A stretch of 64,000 bases of DNA. It comes from a virus. A program made the position numbers and the translations under genes. A model generated the notes under the pieces. The model made no database searches and had not been told where the DNA came from. It was given only the letters and a program-made list of their open reading frames with translations. Where the stretch lies: positions 1-64,000 of the IMG/VR virus record IMGVR_UViG_3300012351_000007; one strand, given 5' to 3'. Of the stretch, positions 32,458-40,984 are shown in pieces. Position 1 is the first letter of the stretch; every line of letters begins with the position of its first letter.

Positions 32458-33636
32458 TCACGGTGAGAGGCGGCTGGCCGCGGCGAGTTCGGGCGGCGAA
32501 CGCAGGGCGGTCAGGGTCGGCCGGGTGTCCGTGGCGGTGAGGGTGGAGTTCGGGCGGTCGGTGGCGGTCAGGACCAATGCGGGCGGCCCGACCGCCCCGG
32601 CGCGAACTGTCGCTTCGTAAGCGGCGCCGAGGGCTTGCGCGGCCTGAACAGCCGCCAGGACCGTGAGAGACGGCGCGCTGGCGGTACCCAGCCCGGTTGC
32701 CGTGGGTGCGGCGGTGGTGGCCGCCACGGCGGGCTGCCCGGCTGTTCCCGCGCCGGTCGCCGAGCCGGCCTGCGTGGTCACCGTGGCCGATGCTGTGCCG
32801 GCAGCGGCGGGCCCGGTGGCGGCGGCCGTGTAGGCGACAACGGACACCCCGGGGGCGTTGGCGCTACCGGTGCCCGAGGCGGGCTGCGCCGAGGCGACTG
32901 TTTCGCTGCTCGACGAGCCGGTGACGTTGTAGGCGGCCCCGGTCCCGGTGCCCGCCTGCGGGTAGACGACGATCGTAGCCGCAGGGCCTGGTGCGGTGCC
33001 TGTCGAGTCGGCCGGGGCGGCGGACGGTGCCACTGCGGCGGATGTCCCGAGTGCACTGCCGGTGCCGGGCGCGACACCCGCAACTGGGGCGAGGGTGGCT
33101 GCGGGGGGGAACGCCGACCCGGTGCCGGTCGCCGACGCGGCGGGGGTCACCTGCGGGCTAGCGTTCGGGGCGGCGCCAACACCCGTAGCTGCGGTCGGGT
33201 TGGAGACGACCTGCGCTGACGCCGCGGCGCTCCCCGTACCGGACACCGCCGGGGCTGCCGGGGCCACCGTCGGGGCCACGTTGAACGCGGCACCCGTACC
33301 ACTGGACGCGCCCGCGTTGGGGGTGACAACTGCTGTTGCCGACGCGGACCCGACACCCGAGGCGTTCCCGACATTGGGGGAGACTGCGGCGGACGGGTTG
33401 TTCGCCGCACCCGTCCCGGTCGCCGCGACGGCGTAGGCGGTCACCAACGCGCCCGGGTTGGGCGCCGAGCCGGTCCCGGAGGCTACGGCAGCGTTCGGGG
33501 TGACCTGCGCGGCGACGGCGTTGGCTGTGCCCGTTCCGGTGGCGGTGGTCGCGTTCGCTGTTGTTGATGCGGCACCCGCCGAGGCGGGGAGGATGACGAT
33601 CGCCGAGACGGGCTGGGCGCGGCCGATGCGGGCCAC
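32458..33636 (-). CDS. Protein of about 16 tandem Ala/Gly/Thr-rich repeats
   Basis: A 392-residue protein. Most of it is an imperfect repeat of about 19-20 residues with the core (A/S)(T/S/P)GTG(S/A)A followed by a Pro/Val segment (for example ATGTGSAFPPAATLAPVAGV). About 16 units run from residue about 30 to 345. The last 50 residues differ (LVLTATDRPNSTLTATDTRP), a motif seen in actinophage structural genes. The regular spacing suggests a beta-solenoid or extended fibre on the head or neck. Composition is extreme (Ala, Thr, Gly, Val, Pro). Length may vary between relatives by unit gain or loss. Confidence 0.65.
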   Translation of the reverse strand: MARIGRAQPVSAIVILPASAGAASTTANATTATGTGTANAVAAQVTPNAAVASGTGSAPNPGALVTAYAVAATGTGAANNPSAAVSPNVGNASGVGSASATAVVTPNAGASSGTGAAFNVAPTVAPAAPAVSGTGSAAASAQVVSNPTAATGVGAAPNASPQVTPAASATGTGSAFPPAATLAPVAGVAPGTGSALGTSAAVAPSAAPADSTGTAPGPAATIVVYPQAGTGTGAAYNVTGSSSSETVASAQPASGTGSANAPGVSVVAYTAAATGPAAAGTASATVTTQAGSATGAGTAGQPAVAATTAAPTATGLGTASAPSLTVLAAVQAAQALGAAYEATVRAGAVGPPALVLTATDRPNSTLTATDTRPTLTALRSPPELAAASRLSP

Positions 33637-33645
33637 CGGCGCCCC

Positions 33646-34413
33646 CTACCAGTTCGCGGCGCGGGTCACCGCCGCCGTCGGAACCACAACCGGCAGGACT
33701 GGCCCCGCCGCTGCGGCAACCTTGACTTCCACCGCGACCGCCGCGACATTGAACAGCGCCCCACCGCCGGACCGCAGATCAGCCCAGTCGACGGTGGTCG
33801 ATGTCGATCCGGTGCGGACTTCGCTTTCCAGGCCGCCCCAGTCGGTGTTCGTCAGGTCGTCGACCTCGGTCCACGTGCCAGCAGTACCGGGAGTGGCGCC
33901 GGCCGCGGACTTGTCCATACCGGCGACGGCGAACACTTCGTTCGTGGACGCCGGGGCGGCGGACAAGGTGATGCTGAACGGCGACGGTGGACCGGAGAAG
34001 CCGCCGTTCTGTGAGCCGGTGGCCGTCGCCCCGGTCGGCGCCCCAGTGTTGTATCCGGTGTAGGCGACGACGGACACGGCGTACTCGCCGATGGCGCGGC
34101 CACCGGTGCCGATCGTCAGCGTCATCGACGCCCCGGTGCCGACGGCGGCCGTGAAAATCTTCGTAGCGGTGGGGTACGAGGTCGGCGAGACCGACACGCC
34201 CGGGCCGCCGGTGTAGGTCCAGCCGCCGCCGCTGACCGTTATCGCGCTGAGTGGGTCGGTGGTGGTGCCGTTGTTCTCGATGATCGACACACCGACGACG
34301 AGCAGCGAGTTGTCCGGCGGCGTGAACGCGTTGGTGACGAAGTTGCCGGTGCCGAAGTTGCCGGTGGGGGTTGGGCTGATCTGTCCGAGCAGGCTGGTGC
34401 GGGACAGCGCCAC
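33646..34413 (-). CDS. Beta-rich decoration or appendage protein
   Basis: A 255-residue protein from GTG 34413. The Gly/Thr/Ser/Val-rich strands (LLVVGVSIIENNGTTTDPLS, YAVSVVAYTGYNTG) resemble the jelly-roll or lectin-like modules in phage appendages. It is located just upstream of the repeat protein gene. It may form an accessory fibre or head decoration. No enzymatic motif was seen. Confidence 0.55.
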   Translation of the reverse strand: MALSRTSLLGQISPTPTGNFGTGNFVTNAFTPPDNSLLVVGVSIIENNGTTTDPLSAITVSGGGWTYTGGPGVSVSPTSYPTATKIFTAAVGTGASMTLTIGTGGRAIGEYAVSVVAYTGYNTGAPTGATATGSQNGGFSGPPSPFSITLSAAPASTNEVFAVAGMDKSAAGATPGTAGTWTEVDDLTNTDWGGLESEVRTGSTSTTVDWADLRSGGGALFNVAAVAVEVKVAAAAGPVLPVVVPTAAVTRAANW

Positions 34414-34434
34414 GGCCTACCCCCCGGGGTCCGG

Positions 34435-34611
34435 TCAGGCGGGGGCGGGGACGATGGTGATGAGGATGTCGGTGACAGCGCCCTCCGTGGACACCTCCAC
34501 CTGCACGTCCTCCACCGTGTACGTGTTGCCCGCCCCGTCCCTGACGACCAGCGGGGTTTCCCGGCGGGCGGTGTTCGTGGCGTCAGTTAGATCGCCGAAC
34601 GTGTAGGACAT
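34435..34611 (-). CDS. Small phage protein
   Basis: A 58-residue protein from ATG 34611, starting MSYTFGDLTD. It has a compact strand pattern (TPLVVRDGAGNTYTVEDVQV) ending in TIVPAPA. Codon use matches the neighbours. It fits exactly between two structural genes. The function is unknown; it may be a small virion component. Confidence 0.5.
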   Translation of the reverse strand: MSYTFGDLTDATNTARRETPLVVRDGAGNTYTVEDVQVEVSTEGAVTDILITIVPAPA

Positions 34612-34615
34612 CAGG

Positions 34616-35068
34616 TCAGCACCTTTCGCACTTCATCACGGCGCGGGCGTTCGCCGCCGCGCCCCCGGTCAGCCGCAACGCGAAGCCGGTCGACACCGCA
34701 CAGTCGTAGCTGTCACCCAACGGCACGTCGTAGACGAGGGTGCCGCCGGAGGTGAACTCCCATTCCTCAAGCACGGTCAGCACCGTTGGCTCGGCGGTCC
34801 AGTTGCGGGCGGCGGTGAACCCGACGGTGACGCTCCGGCCGTACACCTGCTGCATGGTGACGCTGGTCGAGTTCGTGCCGGGCGCGTTGGTGGCGAACGT
34901 GGCCGCGCACAGTTCCACCAGCAGAGTCGTTGCCGTGTCGATGCCGACCCGCACCGCAATCAGGTCGCCGCCGAACGTGGACGGGGCCAGTACCCCGAGA
35001 ACGGACTTGGCGGTCGTGGTGATTCCAACCGCAGCACCCGTGGTCGCGGTGTACCCGGCCTTCGCCAC
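34616..35068 (-). CDS. Structural protein of the head/appendage cluster
   Basis: A 150-residue protein. GTG 35068 lies just after GGGAGGT; a TTG four codons upstream is the alternative. The beta-rich sequence (VLGVLAPSTFGGDLIAVRVG, YDVPLGDSYDCAVSTGFALR) resembles the neighbouring 155-residue protein in style. The two may be paralogous decoration proteins. No motif-based function. Confidence 0.5.
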   Translation of the reverse strand: MAKAGYTATTGAAVGITTTAKSVLGVLAPSTFGGDLIAVRVGIDTATTLLVELCAATFATNAPGTNSTSVTMQQVYGRSVTVGFTAARNWTAEPTVLTVLEEWEFTSGGTLVYDVPLGDSYDCAVSTGFALRLTGGAAANARAVMKCERC

Positions 35069-35134
35069 GGCACCTCCCAACCTTGCGCGGTGGTTCGGGT
35101 GGGGGGGCGAACGGTCACAGCGAGAGGCCTTGCG

Positions 35135-35602
35135 TTACAGCGAAATCGACAGCACGCCCGACGCGGAATAGGCGACCGTAAATGTGCCTGCCGTTACGGA
35201 GTTGGTGCCTCCAAGTGATAGGAAGCAGATTCCTTGATCGGAAACAGGGGTTGTGAGAGTGGTGTCATGGATCAGGCACCCGTACACCGAGGCGAGCGTG
35301 GTCGTAGAGTTCGCGCTGACCGTGTTCGCCGCAGTCAGCTTCACCGTCGCCGAGGTGCCGGCGTCGATGACCACCGACCCGAGCGCCCGGCCAGCTGCGG
35401 GCCAGCCGGAGGCGTCGGCCACGCCACCCGATGCCCACACGCCAGCGCCGTAGGCCGAGTTCGCCGAGGTCGCGTCGCCGGTCGGCGTGATCGAGTTGTC
35501 AAAGAGCGAGTTCTTGAGCGTGTCCGAGTCGAGGTCGAACGCGGCGACGTTGCCGAACATGTCAGCGATCAGGGCGCGGAAGATCTTGGATGACCAGGCC
35601 AC
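35135..35602 (-). CDS. Structural protein of the head/appendage cluster
   Basis: A 155-residue protein from GTG 35602. It starts AWSSKIFRALIADMFGN and continues as a Ser/Thr/Gly/Val-rich beta protein with an FTVAYSASGVLSISL end. This layout is common among actinophage minor capsid or tail accessory proteins. A role in the virion is inferred from position between capsid and neck genes. Confidence 0.55.
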   Translation of the reverse strand: MAWSSKIFRALIADMFGNVAAFDLDSDTLKNSLFDNSITPTGDATSANSAYGAGVWASGGVADASGWPAAGRALGSVVIDAGTSATVKLTAANTVSANSTTTLASVYGCLIHDTTLTTPVSDQGICFLSLGGTNSVTAGTFTVAYSASGVLSISL

Positions 35603-35605
35603 CGG

Positions 35606-35893
35606 TTACGCCCCCGTCCCACTCTGCTCGTCGTACCGGGCCTTGACCGCCTCGTGCGCCTGCGTCGCCGCTTCGGCCTCGGCCTCGTGCGCGGGCAGGG
35701 AGTCCTCGGCGCCGCGCAGGTGCTCCCGCAGGCGCTCGATCTTCCCCTTCAGGGCGTCCACCGCATCGGCAGCCCGGGACGCTTCGGTGGCATGCCGGCG
35801 TACCGTCTCCGCGTCCACCACGTCCGGCAGCGGCCCGGGTTCGGCTGTAGCCACGGCATCGTGCGCCGAACCGGCGCCGTCAGGTGTGGTCAA
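35606..35893 (-). CDS. Coiled-coil phage protein
   Basis: A 95-residue protein from TTG 35893, whose TTGA overlaps the upstream stop. After an acidic start, residues 30-85 form a clear coiled coil (VDALKGKIERLREHLRGAED). A small scaffold or assembly factor is possible. No family is recognised. Confidence 0.55.
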   Translation of the reverse strand: MTTPDGAGSAHDAVATAEPGPLPDVVDAETVRRHATEASRAADAVDALKGKIERLREHLRGAEDSLPAHEAEAEAATQAHEAVKARYDEQSGTGA

Positions 35894-36210
35894 AGGAAGT
35901 CCCCCAAGCGTGCTTGTGCGGTCGGCGGGTAGACGGTGCAGTCCTCACCTTCGTCGCGCGTCGTATAGACGGCCATCACGGGCACCCCGCGGTTGTCGGT
36001 CTGCACCAGTTCCCCCGCCACGTAGTCCTCCCGTTCCACCGCGGTCACCTTGCAGCGGGTGCCGGCGGGGACCAGCGGGACCGACAGGCCGTGCATCCCG
36101 GGGCAGTTGTGCATCGGGATCCCCGACGACTGCCCGCGAGTGACGTGGGTGTGGTCGCATGCCCCGCACTCCCAGCGGCGTTCCGGGGCGAGCAGCACTG
36201 GGCGGCTCAA
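35890..36210 (-). CDS. Zinc-binding hypothetical phage protein
   Basis: A 106-residue protein. TTG 36210 overlaps the upstream stop (TTGA); GTG 36198 is an alternative start. WECGACDHTHVT and HNCPGMHG give a CxxC...C/H set typical of a small zinc fold. A beta-rich C-terminal part contains DYVAGELVQTDNRGVPVMAV. The overlap pattern recurs in this operon. The function is unknown. Confidence 0.55.
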   Translation of the reverse strand: MSRPVLLAPERRWECGACDHTHVTRGQSSGIPMHNCPGMHGLSVPLVPAGTRCKVTAVEREDYVAGELVQTDNRGVPVMAVYTTRDEGEDCTVYPPTAQARLGDFL

Positions 36211-36758
36211 CCGAGCGCCACCCAGATCGATGCGGCAGCGGCGGTCATCGCCCCGACGGTGCCGGGGGCGGTGGTGGTCAGGCCGGTGTCGGCGGTGGCG
36301 AAGCGCAGGTTCGGCGCGGACAGGCCAGCGTTGACCAGCCCCGCCGCCAGGGATGTGCCGCACGCCAGGGTGGGCAGGGCGACCCCGTTGGCCCACAGCC
36401 CGACGAAGCAGTACCCGGCCGGCAGCGCCTGCGGGGTGACCGCGGCGGCTTTCAGCCCGGCGGTCGCCCACGCCGCCGACTGGTCGGCGGAGGTGGCCAG
36501 CAACACCCGGGACGCGTCGAACAGCGCCAGCCGGGACTGGCCGGACGTGAGCGTCGTCCCGCCGGTGGTGACATACACCGACACGGTGGAGACGGTCGCG
36601 GCGGCAGCGAGTTTCAGCCGGGCCACGTACATCAGCCCGTTGGTGAGGATCGGCGTCGCCACCGACGCGGACAGCGGATCCGTGGTCCACGCCGCATAGC
36701 CGTGGTCGGCGGCCGACGCCGGCAGCGGTATAGCGACGGTGGACCCGGAGCGGCCCAT
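36207..36758 (-). CDS. Structural protein, beta-rich
   Basis: A 183-residue protein from ATG 36758 (TGATG overlap). ARLKLAAAATVSTVSVYVTT and SRLALFDASRVLLATSADQS suggest a jelly-roll or Ig-like domain like those of actinophage fibres and decorations. It follows another small structural gene in the head cluster. No catalytic motif. Confidence 0.55.
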   Translation of the reverse strand: MGRSGSTVAIPLPASAADHGYAAWTTDPLSASVATPILTNGLMYVARLKLAAAATVSTVSVYVTTGGTTLTSGQSRLALFDASRVLLATSADQSAAWATAGLKAAAVTPQALPAGYCFVGLWANGVALPTLACGTSLAAGLVNAGLSAPNLRFATADTGLTTTAPGTVGAMTAAAASIWVALG

Positions 36759-37234
36759 CAGGGTCCGGTCCGCACGATGCCGGCGACGGTCCCGGACACC
36801 ACCTGGGCGTAGATGCCGTTGCTGGTCTTGATGCCGCCGTCGCCGTAGAACTCCCGCGCCGACTCGTTGGCCGCCAGGGTGATCTCCTCCACGACCGTGC
36901 CGGACGCTGCGGATGCGTTGTCCCACAGCCGCACCACCGCAGCCGCCCCGGCGGTTTCCCGCACCGCGAAGCCGCGGTAGTCCTTCGCCGTCGCGGCGAT
37001 CACCGCAGAGACGGTGAAATCGACGCTGACGGTGGAGGCGGCGGGTTCGGCCACTGACGCGGTGGAGGCGAGGGTGGCGGTACCGTCACCGTTGTCGGTG
37101 GCCTTCAGCAGGTTCCCGGACCCGTCGACCAGTACGACTGCGGCCACCTGCGGGGTTACGGTGCCGCCGGGTGGGGTGACCGCGGCGAGGCCGGCCAGGA
37201 GTTGGGTCGACACGATGCGGGTGTTGACGCCCAC
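36758..37234 (-). CDS. Structural protein of the head cluster
   Basis: A 158-residue protein. It starts MGVNTRIVSTQLLAGLAAV. The Val/Ala/Thr-rich body ends EFYGDGGIKTSNGIYAQVVS. The last part resembles short beta-stranded ends of virion proteins. It lies directly after the capsid-side genes. The function is unknown. Confidence 0.5.
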   Translation of the reverse strand: MGVNTRIVSTQLLAGLAAVTPPGGTVTPQVAAVVLVDGSGNLLKATDNGDGTATLASTASVAEPAASTVSVDFTVSAVIAATAKDYRGFAVRETAGAAAVVRLWDNASAASGTVVEEITLAANESAREFYGDGGIKTSNGIYAQVVSGTVAGIVRTGP

Positions 37235-37237
37235 GTC

Positions 37238-37441
37238 TCAGCCGCCTTTCCTGGCCTGCCTGCGTCCCTGCTGTGGTCGTGCCGCCGGGGGCTGCTCGGG
37301 TTCGCGCAGGTGCACCTGGCCCGACCCCCGGTCCGCCTCCGGGGCGGGTTCCGGGAGCCGGGCCACGACCTGTGCCAGCAGGTCGTTGGTGCGTTGCGCC
37401 TGGGTGAGGATGGCGTCGAGGAACTCGTCCCCGGAGGTCAT
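37238..37441 (-). CDS. Small helical phage protein
   Basis: A 67-residue protein from ATG 37441. A helix (DEFLDAILTQAQRTNDLLAQ) is followed by a Pro/Gln/Arg-rich basic tail (PQQGRRQARKGG). Such a form could bind nucleic acid or capsid interior. It is encoded just after the major capsid gene. No family is recognised. Confidence 0.5.
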   Translation of the reverse strand: MTSGDEFLDAILTQAQRTNDLLAQVVARLPEPAPEADRGSGQVHLREPEQPPAARPQQGRRQARKGG

Positions 37442-37472
37442 CCGCTGGGGCCTATCGGACGGATCGGGCAAA

Positions 37473-38660
37473 CTAACCACCTGTGGACGCGACGCCCGAC
37501 TTCGGGTCAAATAGGGCACCCCCGAGGACGTGCCTGACCCGGTACCGGATCCCGTCGTTGGAGAAGTCGCCCTCCTCCGGGCCGACGATCCCCCCACCGA
37601 CCCGCATCGCATCCGGGGCCTTCATCCACAGGTCCGGGGTCTCATGCCCGGTCAGGAAGCCGACCTCCATCGCCGGGCGCCCCTCGTTCGGGTTCGCGAA
37701 CAGGTACCACGCGGTATTGCCCTTCGTGGTGTCGATCAGCGGCAGCCACGGGTTGACGACCGGCTTCACCTTGTTCTGCATCCAGTTCGCCACCCGCAGG
37801 GCGTCGTTGCTGGACAGGTTCCCGCCACCCGTAGGCCCGATGATCTCCGTCGCGTTGATGATGTTGTTGGCGACGACCTCCAGCGCCGGCGGAACCACCA
37901 GGGTCACAGCGTTGATGTAGATCGGGCCGCCGTCGGAGTCGACCTGGCTCGCGAGGACAGTGAAGGCCGTCTGCAGACCGGCCACCGACAGCGTCGGGTT
38001 GCCGGTGACGATGTTCTTGTTGCCACTGGAGAAGAACGTCGCGTTGGGTCCGGTACTCGATGCGAACAGGGCGGTGGCGAACTGCTCCTCGGTGCGCCGC
38101 GCCGCCAACGCGAGGGCCTGCGGCAGTTCGGTGAACGCGCCCAGGTCGTCGTTGACGATCGACTCCCACGAGATGTCGATCTCGGCGCCGTACTTGTCCA
38201 CCGAGTACTCGTACTTGCCGTCGGCCACCGGGCGGGCGGTGTACGGGGCGAGTTCCTTCACCTTGGCCAGCAGCGCCTTGCCGCCGTCCAGGGTGAACCG
38301 GCGCACCAGGCGGAAGTCCCGGACCCGCCCCCGCTTCGCCCAGGCGTCCCACTGGATCGGCATCGTCGCGTACGCGGCGAGCAGCTGCCGGTCAATGACG
38401 TCGGCGAACAGGTAGGAGAAGTCGGAGCGGGTCAACGCCTCCTGGAAGTCCAGGGCGGCCCGGCGGGAGCCGGACATGACCGACTCGTACATCCGCATGA
38501 CCTCCGACAGGCCCCGCTGGTAGGCGGGGTCCTGCCGGCGCTGAACGCGCCGGCCTTCCCCGGCGAAGATGCGTTCGGTGGCAGCGTCGTCGGTGCCGCC
38601 CTCGAACGTGGCCAGCCGGTTCAGGCCGGTACCGATGCCGGGCAGGGTTGCAGTCGTCAT
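37473..38660 (-). CDS. Major capsid protein
   Basis: A 395-residue protein of the HK97-fold type found in actinophages. Recognisable segments are FADVIDRQLLAAYATMPIQW, GAEIDISWESIVNDDLGAF and, near the end, FFSSGNKNIVTGNP with WYLFANPNEGRPAMEVGFLT. It is placed directly after the decoration protein and protease/scaffold genes in transcription order, which is standard. There is no separate scaffold gene, so the protease fusion probably provides that role. Confidence 0.9.
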   Translation of the reverse strand: MTTATLPGIGTGLNRLATFEGGTDDAATERIFAGEGRRVQRRQDPAYQRGLSEVMRMYESVMSGSRRAALDFQEALTRSDFSYLFADVIDRQLLAAYATMPIQWDAWAKRGRVRDFRLVRRFTLDGGKALLAKVKELAPYTARPVADGKYEYSVDKYGAEIDISWESIVNDDLGAFTELPQALALAARRTEEQFATALFASSTGPNATFFSSGNKNIVTGNPTLSVAGLQTAFTVLASQVDSDGGPIYINAVTLVVPPALEVVANNIINATEIIGPTGGGNLSSNDALRVANWMQNKVKPVVNPWLPLIDTTKGNTAWYLFANPNEGRPAMEVGFLTGHETPDLWMKAPDAMRVGGGIVGPEEGDFSNDGIRYRVRHVLGGALFDPKSGVASTGG

Positions 38661-38661
38661 G

Positions 38662-39018
38662 TCAGAACCCCACCTGGACTCGGATCGTGGCCGTTGCGGC
38701 GGAAGTGACAGCGGCGCGGGCGTAGCCGAACCGGACCCCGCCGGTGGCCTTCTTCGACAGTTTCGGGGTGTCGCCGGTCTGGTAGTAGATGATGTCGCCG
38801 TCGGCGACAGCCGAGTTACCGGCCGAGTCGATACCCTTCACCGACAGGTTGAAGTCGCCGTCCAACGCGACGGTGGTGTTGCCGGCGGCGTCCTCGGTGG
38901 TCAACGCCACCCCGGGGCACTGCCCGTTGATGACCGGATCCCCCGAGTTGGGGGTGGCCGGGTCGGAGCAGGCGAAGGAACGCGTCTTGGTCCACTTGAC
39001 GACCATGTTGGCTGACAT
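38662..39018 (-). CDS. Capsid decoration (cement) protein
   Basis: A 118-residue beta-rich protein beginning MSANMVVKWTKTRSFACS. It includes FNLSVKGIDSAGNSAVADGD and RFGYARAAVTSAATATIRVQ, matching DUF2190-like decoration proteins. Located between protease/scaffold and capsid genes. It probably stabilises the expanded head. The start overlaps the stop of the upstream gene. Confidence 0.75.
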   Translation of the reverse strand: MSANMVVKWTKTRSFACSDPATPNSGDPVINGQCPGVALTTEDAAGNTTVALDGDFNLSVKGIDSAGNSAVADGDIIYYQTGDTPKLSKKATGGVRFGYARAAVTSAATATIRVQVGF

Positions 39019-40916
39019 CAGCGACGACCTCCCGCCGCGACGAGCGCCGCATCGCTGCTCATCCCAAGACGTTTGAACGACTCGGCGAGGCTGGTCTCGA
39101 ACTGCTTCGTCGCGTCCGGGCCAGCGGTGCCGGCGCCCAGGCCGGCGCCCACTCCGGTTACCCGGCCGTCCCCGGCGGCCTCCCGCAGCGACGCCACGTA
39201 GGTTTCCTCCGCCTTCGCCGCCTCGGCGACCGCGGTGCGGAACGTCGCCTCGTCGAGGCGCAGCACCTTCACCGCCGCCCCGTCGCGCAACTCGTCGGCC
39301 TCCGCGAGCGGCACATCCCGCACCGCCGCGGCCAACACCCGGTCCCGGGCGGCCAACGGAAGGTTGGACTCGGAAAGGATGCTCGACGCGATCGGCCGGG
39401 CCGCCTCCACGGCGGTCAGCCGGGCCAGCGACTGGCGCATCTCCTGCGCCTCCCGCACAGCGGTGTCGCGTTCCTGCTCGGCCTTCACGCGAGCCTGCTC
39501 GGCTTCGGTGACAGCGGCCGGCACCACGGCGGTGGCCTCGGTTGCCCCCGCCGCACCCGGCGCCGGGCCGGTGTTGGTTCCAGACACGCTGGACTCCTTC
39601 TCGGGTGGGTTGGGTTCGGCCGGCGGGGCGCCGCCCGTGACATCAGTGAGGGGAGGGGGTTCGGTCATCGGCTCGTCGGCCTCGACAAGTCCGGCACCGG
39701 TACAGGCCGGCACAGCGGCCTCGCCCATGCCAGCCATCCGCAGCAGCGACGGCGGCGGGTCTTCTTTCAACTGGGACCGGTACAGGCCGACCAGTTTGCG
39801 GGCGGCGGCCTTCTTCGCATCCGCAGACGCGTTCACCCCGCCCCGGCCACCGGCCAGCGCCGACGCAGCTGCGTGCACCCCGTTGCGGTTGACGGTGCCG
39901 TCGGGCTGCTTGACGGGTAGCTTGTAGCGGTCTTTCGAATCCGGGGAGCCCTGCCCGGTGTCGAGCAGGCATGCCCGCCGGTACTGCTCCGGGGTGTAAT
40001 CCGAGGCCGAGAATTGCGACCACGGGGTGTCGCTGACCTCACTCAGCGACAGAGCGGCCTCGGACACGGCCGTGCCGTCCTCGGGCGGGCCATCGTAGAG
40101 ATCCCTGGTGAAGAGCTGACCTGCATCTTTCTCGACCCGGGCCGTCCACGCCTGCAAGGCGTCGCCGACCGCGTTGGACAGGGTGATCCGCTCATCGCGG
40201 GTCAACTGGCCGTTGCCGTACATCTGGTCCGCGATGTCGGTCAGCGCGCTGTGCAGTTGGGCTTCGATCCAGGCGCCGATGTTGCGCGCCTCCCGGATCT
40301 GCACCCCACCCTCGCGGGCCGCCTCCACCAGGGAGACGAGCTTCCCGCCGGCGCCGGCCTTCGTCACGAAATCCACGGAGTAACCGCGGTCGATGGACTC
40401 GATGACGATCCCCGACCGGTCGCCGACCTTCCCGACCGTGCCGGACCCGTCGCCGCGCACCGACAGGCCGACCGCATCGGCCAGCGCCTCCACCAACGGC
40501 ACGGCGTGGGGGAAGACTTCGATGTCGGCGTACAGGCCATCACCCTCGTAGACGGGGGTGGACACGACGCGGCCGGCGAGGTCGCGGACGGACCGCTCTG
40601 GCCGGTCCGCAGACTCGGCGATCGACGGGTGATCCAGAAAGACCTGCGTGGTCCCCGCGGGCCAGGCCGTAGGGCCATCCCGCTCGAGCACCTTCGCTGG
40701 CCAGTAACCCGACGTCCCCCACCGGTCCCCTTCGATCAGCCGCGCCCGGTACCGTCGCCCACCGGCCGGCGTGAGGCTGCCCATGGTGGCCTCGGCGATG
40801 GCAACCCGCTCGACGGTGGCCGCCGACTCGCGCAGTTGCACCGGAACCGGGAACGCCTTGCCGGGGGGCACCACGGCACCCCAGCCGGGGCGGCGCAGCT
40901 TACGGCGGTTCGACAC
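39018..40916 (-). CDS. Prohead protease fused to scaffold-like C terminus
   Basis: A 632-residue protein. The N-terminal 200 residues have the His (VFLDHPS) and Ser (VGLSVRGDGSG) positions of Mu I-type/HK97-like prohead proteases. A middle segment with SDYTPEQYRRACLLDTGQGS and KKAAARKLVGLYRSQLKEDP is frequent in actinophage capsid maturation proteins. The C-terminal 250 residues are Ala/Glu-rich helices (QARVKAEQERDTAVREAQEM) like scaffolds. It directs head assembly and then cleaves scaffold. Transcription reaches it past a hairpin at 40942-40971. Confidence 0.8.
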   Translation of the reverse strand: MSNRRKLRRPGWGAVVPPGKAFPVPVQLRESAATVERVAIAEATMGSLTPAGGRRYRARLIEGDRWGTSGYWPAKVLERDGPTAWPAGTTQVFLDHPSIAESADRPERSVRDLAGRVVSTPVYEGDGLYADIEVFPHAVPLVEALADAVGLSVRGDGSGTVGKVGDRSGIVIESIDRGYSVDFVTKAGAGGKLVSLVEAAREGGVQIREARNIGAWIEAQLHSALTDIADQMYGNGQLTRDERITLSNAVGDALQAWTARVEKDAGQLFTRDLYDGPPEDGTAVSEAALSLSEVSDTPWSQFSASDYTPEQYRRACLLDTGQGSPDSKDRYKLPVKQPDGTVNRNGVHAAASALAGGRGGVNASADAKKAAARKLVGLYRSQLKEDPPPSLLRMAGMGEAAVPACTGAGLVEADEPMTEPPPLTDVTGGAPPAEPNPPEKESSVSGTNTGPAPGAAGATEATAVVPAAVTEAEQARVKAEQERDTAVREAQEMRQSLARLTAVEAARPIASSILSESNLPLAARDRVLAAAVRDVPLAEADELRDGAAVKVLRLDEATFRTAVAEAAKAEETYVASLREAAGDGRVTGVGAGLGAGTAGPDATKQFETSLAESFKRLGMSSDAALVAAGGRR

Positions 40917-40941
40917 GACAGCGGCTCCCTCGGACGTGAAA

Positions 40942-40971
40942 GAGCCCCGACACGGGCTTGTGTCGGGGCTC
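40942..40971 (-). terminator. Hairpin between the Endo VII-type gene and the prohead protease gene
   Basis: GAGCCCCGACA (40942-40952) pairs with TGTCGGGGCTC (40961-40971) across an 8-nt loop. On the minus strand it is followed by TTTCAC. It lies 14 bp after the nuclease gene, in the middle of the late operon, so it may reduce read-through or mark an inserted nuclease gene with its own terminator. Confidence 0.65.
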
Positions 40972-40984
40972 AGGTGGGTGACCG

